A model generated the notes under the pieces. That model did not search any database. It saw only the letters and a program-made list of their open reading frames with translations, and was not told where the DNA came from. A program made the translations under genes and the position numbers. Shown here piece by piece: positions 58,811-64,000 of a stretch of DNA of 64,000 nucleotides. The stretch covers positions 31,576,203-31,640,202 of the forward strand of contig OY754969.1 in the NCBI GenBank assembly GCA_963576475.1, written 5' to 3'. Within the stretch, counting starts at the first letter, position 1. Each line of letters begins with the position of its first letter. Origin of the DNA: Molanna angustata (lineage: Eukaryota > Arthropoda > Insecta > Trichoptera > Molannidae).

Positions 58811-59060
58811 GCATCTCTGAAGCGTGTTTTAACAATACACTACACCGTGTGTGTTATAGTTACCTATTTAAATTATTTTCTAAAGGCTAATTAAATCAAT
58901 TAAGATTTATTTTCTATAAAAATGTTTATATTGGTGCATATCTGAAGCGTGTTTTAACAATACACTACACCGTGTGTGTTATAGTTACCTATTTAAATTA
59001 TTTTCTAAAGGCTAATTAAATCAATTAAGATTTATTTTCTATAAAAATGTTTATATTGGT
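58811..59060. repeat. Tandem duplication, 2 x 125 bp
   Basis: 58811-58935 and 58936-59060 match apart from one base near the start (GCATCTCTGA against GCATATCTGA). Each unit contains ACAATACACTACACCGTGTG and ends TGTTTATATTGGT. Near-identity means the duplication is recent. Confidence 0.95.
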
Positions 59061-59094
59061 AATATATATTTAATATTCAATTAAACGATATATA

Positions 59095-59930
59095 TTCTAT
59101 CTATGTTGTAAAAACGCCAAAACGCCTCGCCAAAGCAAGCTGGGGTCTGCAATTTCCTATCGCCCGCCTTTTCTACAAAGCCGTATATCTTCGCTTCTAT
59201 GCATCGCTTGCTATGCGGCAGGCTGTTGGTCTAACGCCTGCGAGTTTCAGCATATTCGAAGAACCTTGCTTTCAGGCCGAACATTGCACTATCCAAAGCT
59301 TACAGAACAAGACCCACCGAAGCTCTGCCAATTTTGACAGGCTTAACCCCTCTTGATCTTGAAATTCAACGTAGAGGAGCTATTTTCAATTTATTGCGAG
59401 GCCGTCCTTCCGTTATCGGTGACACTTCTTTTCACCCCCCTGAGAGTCGAACGTTTCGAAGTTCACTTAAGAGAAACATGAGCAACACTCTACTAAACAT
59501 TTGGCAAAACCGCTGGACGACCTGTCTAGTTGGTAGAGTTACCTTTTTATTTTTTCCTGACGTGAGGTCACGACTGAAATCTCCTTGGGTTGTTCCAGAC
59601 TTTTGGACTTCTCAATTTCTCACAGGACATATGGTAACTTCAAAAGCTATCTCCATCGCTTCAAAATTGCTCCCTCTTCCTCATTTCAATTTTGTCAATG
59701 TCCAGACCAAACTTCGGATCACATCCTTTGGGAGTGTTCCCACCCAATTGTGTCCTCTTACAGATCGGAGCTCCTCGTTGCTGTCCGTGGGCCTCTTCAA
59801 GGTCCCATTGGACATACGGACTTAGTGGTCTCGAAGAATAATTACAAAGCCTTCAAACGATTTTGCCATAGAAACGGTGCCTTATTATCCGAAGATTCTC
59901 ACTGACTTGTCAGTTTCCAGAGATCTTGGT
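59095..59930 (+). pseudogene. R1/I-like LINE ORF2 C-terminal fragment
   Basis: Across frames: KASWGLQFPIARLFYKAVYL, then AYRTRPTEALPILTGLTPLD (frame with 59334-59825), LEIQRRGAIFNLLRGRP, and WQNRWTTCLVGRVTFLFFPD. After a shift near 59620 come GNFKSYLHRFKIAPSS, CQCPDQTSDHILWEC (CxC-x6-H-x4-C) and KAFKRFC. The order matches the tail of the R1-like ORF2 at 7310-9134. At least two frameshifts lie near 59250 and 59620. The copy is independent of, and more worn than, the one at 7310. Confidence 0.8.
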
Positions 59931-60279
59931 CACTTCTCTGATGCCCTATATATATGGATCTGAAGTCGCCGACAGTCCGCAGGTGTGAATCTCAATTCGC
60001 ACTTGTTGATTGTTCTTTTTGCACCATGGTGCCGAGATCGCTAATCTAGAGGGCTCCATGAGCTACTCTTCGTGCCATGAATTGTTTTTTTTTGTCGTTC
60101 ATTCTAGCGTTCTGCAAAGGGGCCGTTGACAGTCCCCATATGCGGAGCGGGTGGTGATGGAAGTAGCGAAATATATGTTGTAAACACCTGTTATTGGAGC
60201 ATTGGAACTACTATGCTGATTCTAACTGTCTATATTATGTTTTATGTGTATTCCTATGTTCTGTTGGTATTTCTTTTAA
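59931..60279 (+). mobile_element. Probable 3' untranslated region of the R1/I-like fragment
   Basis: It is moderately GC-rich, non-coding, and lies between the ORF end and the (TAAA)n run. The link is by position only. Confidence 0.45.
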
Positions 60280-60333
60280 TAAATAAATAAATAAATAAAT
60301 AAAAAAAAAATATAAATAAATAAAAAATTTATA

Positions 60334-60368
<35 letters not shown>

Positions 60369-60530
60369 AAAAATAAATAAATAAATAAATAAATAAAAAA
60401 AAAAAAAATAAATAAATAAATAAATAAAAAAATAAAAAAAAAAAATAAATAAATCAGTAAATAAATAAATAAGCAAATAAATAAGTAAATAAATAAATAG
60501 ATAAATAAATAAATAAATTAGTAATGTTGG
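60280..60530. repeat. (TAAA)n simple repeat
   Basis: About 250 bases of AAAT/TAAA units with A-run interruptions. It may be the expanded tail of the LINE before it. Confidence 0.95.
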
Positions 60531-60839
60531 TAGCCAGGCAAATAAACTGAATAATGTTGCCATATCTCCAAATTAGGTTCCCCTTATCTCATATTTAAAA
60601 TTAAATAAAAATAAATCTTAACCAAACCTAACCTAATAAATAAAGTTAAGGGTAGCTGCAGCCCCACCCTAGGATCGCCTCATGTCTTGCTAGAAGGTCG
60701 CTCGTCAAACGCGGCGAAGGTTCATTTTGAGTCATCACACGTGGTGAAGATTACCGCGAAAATTGCTGGCAATATTTTCTTAAATGCACATTTTTTGTGA
60801 ATACGTACATAATTTTACTTTTTTGTAATGTATGTAATA

Positions 60840-61056
60840 TGCCTATGCCTATATGCCTATAAGACGTACAAGACATACACCATTATTTAAATGCAAATAT
60901 TATAAAACAAATGCTGCAATAAATTCACCAATCAAAAGGGCCATGGATGCTTACACAAGGTATGTGGATATCTTAAACTTGGACATTTTTTACGACTCCC
61001 CAAACGAATATCGACGGAAAATATCACAAATAGATAATTTAGAAAACGATAGCTAA
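60840..61056 (+). pseudogene. CR1/Jockey-like LINE extreme C-terminus
   Basis: The open frame 60853-61056 reads RRTRHTPLFKCKYYKTNAAI, then NSPIKRAMDAYTRY, DILNLDIFYDSPNEYRRKIS and a stop. The R..RH...F...NSPI.RAM..YN....DIF pattern is common at the end of CR1/Jockey-like ORF2 proteins. A CA-repeat follows. Confidence 0.6.
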
Positions 61057-61082
61057 CCATGACCCATCACTCTTAAGTCCAC

Positions 61083-61158
<76 letters not shown>

Positions 61159-61160
61159 GC
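61083..61160. repeat. (CA)n microsatellite
   Basis: A long CA run with CCTCACAC interruptions continues in broken form to about 61205. Confidence 0.95.
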
Positions 61161-61412
61161 ACCCCTCACACACACACCCTCACACATACATACATAGACA
61201 CACCCTCTCTCTTACATAAGCGGAAAAATAATTAAATAAATAAATAATTAACTACTCACACTACACACACAAACAAAAATGTATTGGACACATGTAATTG
61301 ACATTAGATTTAGATAATTTATGTATCATAACATATTATTAATTCATGTAATCAAACTATCTAATGTTGTTTGTTTAAAATAAAAATAGAATGTATTTTT
61401 GTGCACTTTTTA

Positions 61413-61470
61413 GATATCTAATGAAATTCAAGGTTCTCACTTGGAGAACCTTTAATTTTCATTAGATATC
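61413..61470. repeat. 58-bp palindrome
   Basis: GATATCTAATGAAA and GGTTCTC pair with GAGAACC and TTTCATTAGATATC in mirror order, with two short unpaired bulges. No function is evident; it may be the end of an element or a terminator-like hairpin by chance. Confidence 0.7.
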
Positions 61471-62728
61471 GTGATGTCATACAATTAAATTTTAAATTTG
61501 TTTGCGGTTAATAGGTAAAAATCGAAAACAACTCTTAGCTATTCATTATCTTACTCCTTCAAAAAAGTATCTTACGATATCTTTGAAATACTGTGATTTG
61601 TGTACATGCGTTGAGTCAATTTCCACATTTATTTTGGTAAATCTTAACAAAATTTCAATTATCTTCCTTCATGTTAACTGTAAATACCTAGTGAAACAAG
61701 AACTCCCGCGTATTTCCTTGGGAAGAATGGGGGCATATAGGCGCATCGGTACCCGGGTGTTATCCCCTATGAAATTACCTGATTAAATTTTCATATTCAA
61801 TCTTGAGTTGTTTGCCCCTGAGACGTTGCTCCACATCCCCCCCCTCCACCCAACATTTCACCTGCCGTCAATATTTCACCCTTCGAAGAAATTTTCCTAG
61901 TTGCTCCTTTTATTTGCTGTAGTTCTTGAAAATGTTTCGAGTGGTGGGCGCATAGTAGATATCTATATAATAACGTATAAATTTATTCCCAAGTTAATTA
62001 ATAAACGACTGACTATCAACTTAGATTATATATGATACAGATACCTAGTCAGCGGAATGAATGTATGCCAACTAAAACTACACTGAAACAGACGAATTTC
62101 TAGTATACGTACACCTACCGATACGCACACCTACATAAAACGTAGACCAACCGATCTACCGCCTCACACACACATGTAAAAAAAAACTTGGCATACATTT
62201 GAATTCGAAATTTGTACTACACGCGGCTTCTGTACATTATAATTCTATGACTATCACTTAGAAAATTGCACGTTATTTTCAGCTTTACAAACCTTCAAAA
62301 TAATTTGTTTCTTTTTTATTTAAAATCTAAAGATCGTTGTGTTTGATAGTGTTCTTGTTTCCAACAATGTAACGCAGAGGCGCCTTTTGCTATTTGAAGA
62401 ATAATTTCATAAGCTGATTAAATTTTGTACTTGGGTGAGTATTCGTGTTAATATATACACATTATACACTTAACATAATATGTGCATTTTTTTTATCAGT
62501 AATCATTTTGTTTTTAGATTTCATCATTTAATTGTGTGTTATTTTTCAGATGTGCGTAAAATTTTTCCGTGTATAAAAGTAATACTAACGCCATCTTTCA
62601 ATAAACAGGGAAAACATTTACAATTTTAAATTTTGCGGACGATTACTAGTTTAACACAGATGTCACTATAAGAAAACACCAAAAATAATATATGATATTG
62701 TTTTGTTCACAAATCTTATCCATTTTGG
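61471..62728. other. Stretch without recognised gene; short inverted repeat
   Basis: AATGTATGCCAA (62060-62071) and TTGGCATACATT (62188-62199) are perfect inverted repeats 140 bases apart, possibly a tiny MITE. The frame 61502-61786 is not recognised. Confidence 0.4.
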
Positions 62729-62920
62729 ATCAGGCGGGCAAGTCTGGTCCAACCGGCGAAATCAAAACCCTCAAGATTACCCATATCATAGATATAATTA
62801 TTATATGGAGTTCTACAATATCTTTAGATGTCATAGAACTCCATATGGTAATTATATCCATGATATGCGTAAACACGAGGGTTTTGATTTCGCCGGTTGG
62901 ACCAGACATGCCCACCAGAT
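62729..62920. mobile_element. MITE-1 copy, about 192 bp
   Basis: The left end ATCAGGCGGGCAAGTCTGG and the right end ACCAGACATGCCCACCAGAT are inverted. The long arms include AAATCAAAACCCTC and ATATCATAGATATAATTAT. The minisatellite at 62980 starts about 60 bases later. Confidence 0.85.
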
Positions 62921-62979
62921 TGATTTGATTAATAATTCTGTTTGATTTGATTTGATTGATGGGTATGGACATTCGTAGC

Positions 62980-63295
62980 CATATCAATATAGACGTTGTT
63001 GACGATAGTAGACATATCAATAGAGACGTTGTTGACGATCGTAGACATACCAATAGAGACGTTGTTGACGATCGTAGACATATCAATAGAGACGTTGTTG
63101 ACGATCGTAGACATACCAATAGAGACGTTGTTGACGATCGTAGACATACCAATAGAAACATTGTTGACGATCGTAGACATATCAATAGAGACGTTGTTGA
63201 CGATCGTAGACATATCAATAGAGACGTTGTTGACGATCGTAGACATACCAATAGGATGTTGTTGACGATCGTAGACATAGCAATAGAGACGTTGA
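62980..63295. repeat. 33-bp minisatellite, about nine units
   Basis: The unit contains GTTGTTGACGATCGTAGACA, TACCAATAGAGAC or TATCAATAGAGAC. GTTGTTGACG starts at 62995, 63028, 63061, 63094, 63127, 63160, 63193, 63226 and 63258; the last step is 32 because of one deletion. Because 33 is a multiple of three, several frames stay open on both strands (for example the RHINRDVVDDR repeat). These frames are a by-product of the repeat, not evidence of a gene. Confidence 0.95.
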
Positions 63296-64000
63296 ATCTT
63301 ATGTAGGTCATGTAGGTATTGTTACATTTATATACTTATTTTTGAACTAAGTAGATATGTACATATAATGGCATACATTTGTAGTAACACGATGCTTTAA
63401 TTCTTTACCACAATCTACCTTAGTAGCATTCTCATCAGTAATGATCTTTTCCATTTTATTCATCAGAACATGAAAACGGTCATAACAGTTTTGCTCAATA
63501 GAGCGGGGTAACGGTTATTACCATTTTGTCATTTCGTTTAGCACAGCATTCTCAATATTAATAAAATGAGAGTAAAGGGGCATTAGCAAGGAGATGGTTT
63601 CAAATTTACGTGACTCCTGCTAACCCAAGATGAAAGTGCGGGGTCATGACTTTTCAGATCTGCCCATTTCACCTTCAAAGATGCCCATTATTATAACTAT
63701 TCAGCCTATATTATTGTGAATTCAATATTTTCTAATTCCTCCACCAATGGCTTCAATTTTATTTGAGGAGTGATGAAATTTGAGGCTGGTATTGCAAAAG
63801 ATATCCAAGAAAAAGGAAGCAATCCTCTTCCTTCAAACTAAGGGCCTTTTCAAATAATTTGTATGCCTTGTCCACTCCTTACTTCCTACATCTTACTTTT
63901 CCATCTGTCAAATGGCAATACGTTTATGCATTTTATAACAGCACTTATCTGAGCATTCTAAGAGTGGTTTTGATAAAAGAAAGTGAAAAAATTACGTATG
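63296..64000. other. Stretch without recognised gene
   Basis: Near 63618-63650 GACTCCTGCTAACCCAAGAT and GTGCGGGGTCATGACTTTTC vaguely resemble the head of family B. Nothing else is supported. Confidence 0.35.

Noticed and set aside
60276..60563. 95-codon minus frame rich in YLFIYLF
   Set aside because: A translation of the (TAAA)n simple repeat.
62730..63311. Frames of up to 193 codons on both strands over the minisatellite
   Set aside because: Open only because the unit is 33 bp; they run into the MITE arm and carry no non-repeat domain.

Overview
The window looks like repeat-rich, AT-rich insect DNA, most likely from a moth or butterfly. The reasons are the many GTAGGTAC/GGTACCTAC strings, several tRNA-headed SINE families and short 3' pieces of many non-LTR retrotransposons (RTE-like, R1-like and CR1/L2-like). 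Species cannot be named from the sequence. No bacterial-type operon, rRNA, CRISPR or free-standing tRNA gene was seen. No complete host gene is present. The best host coding signal is one GC-rich internal exon at 50544-50804 on the + strand. A much weaker candidate first coding exon lies at 43069-43092. The window is probably intergenic or a very long intron.

Layout. 1-10 kb: SINE copies, decayed LINE ends, and a 5'-truncated R1-like retrotransposon (7310-9661) bounded by a perfect 13-bp direct repeat. 10.6-12.4 kb: a terminal-inverted-repeat element that encloses twelve copies of a 100-bp repeat. 13.8-17.4 kb: nested DNA-transposon-like elements and a fold-back. 19-23.2 kb: three families of tandem repeats. 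24.6-25.0 kb: an inverted repeat with 75-bp arms. 26.2-31.9 kb: an array of about 1.05-kb units with the ends, microsatellite core and terminal hairpin expected of non-autonomous Helitron/Helentron elements. 31.9-42.6 kb: SINEs, LINE ends and a repeat family (family D) that has itself been a target for retroposition. 43-48 kb: a 181-bp hairpin, a CR1/L2-like LINE end fused to half a MITE, and a short hAT-type element. 48-55 kb: more SINE and LINE pieces, the GC-rich exon, a second hAT-type element and a LINE end with a poly(A) tract. 55.8-64 kb: a diverged Helitron-like copy, a 2 x 125-bp duplication, a second R1-like fragment, simple repeats, another MITE and a 33-bp minisatellite.

The sequence shows little gene cooperation; its story is one of insertion history. 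Several insertions can be read against a related uninterrupted copy in the same window (35669-35978, 37163-37398, 14812-15612, 6484-6711), which gives a relative order of events. Family labels (SINE-A, -B, -C, family B, family D, MITE-1) are local names used here, not database names.
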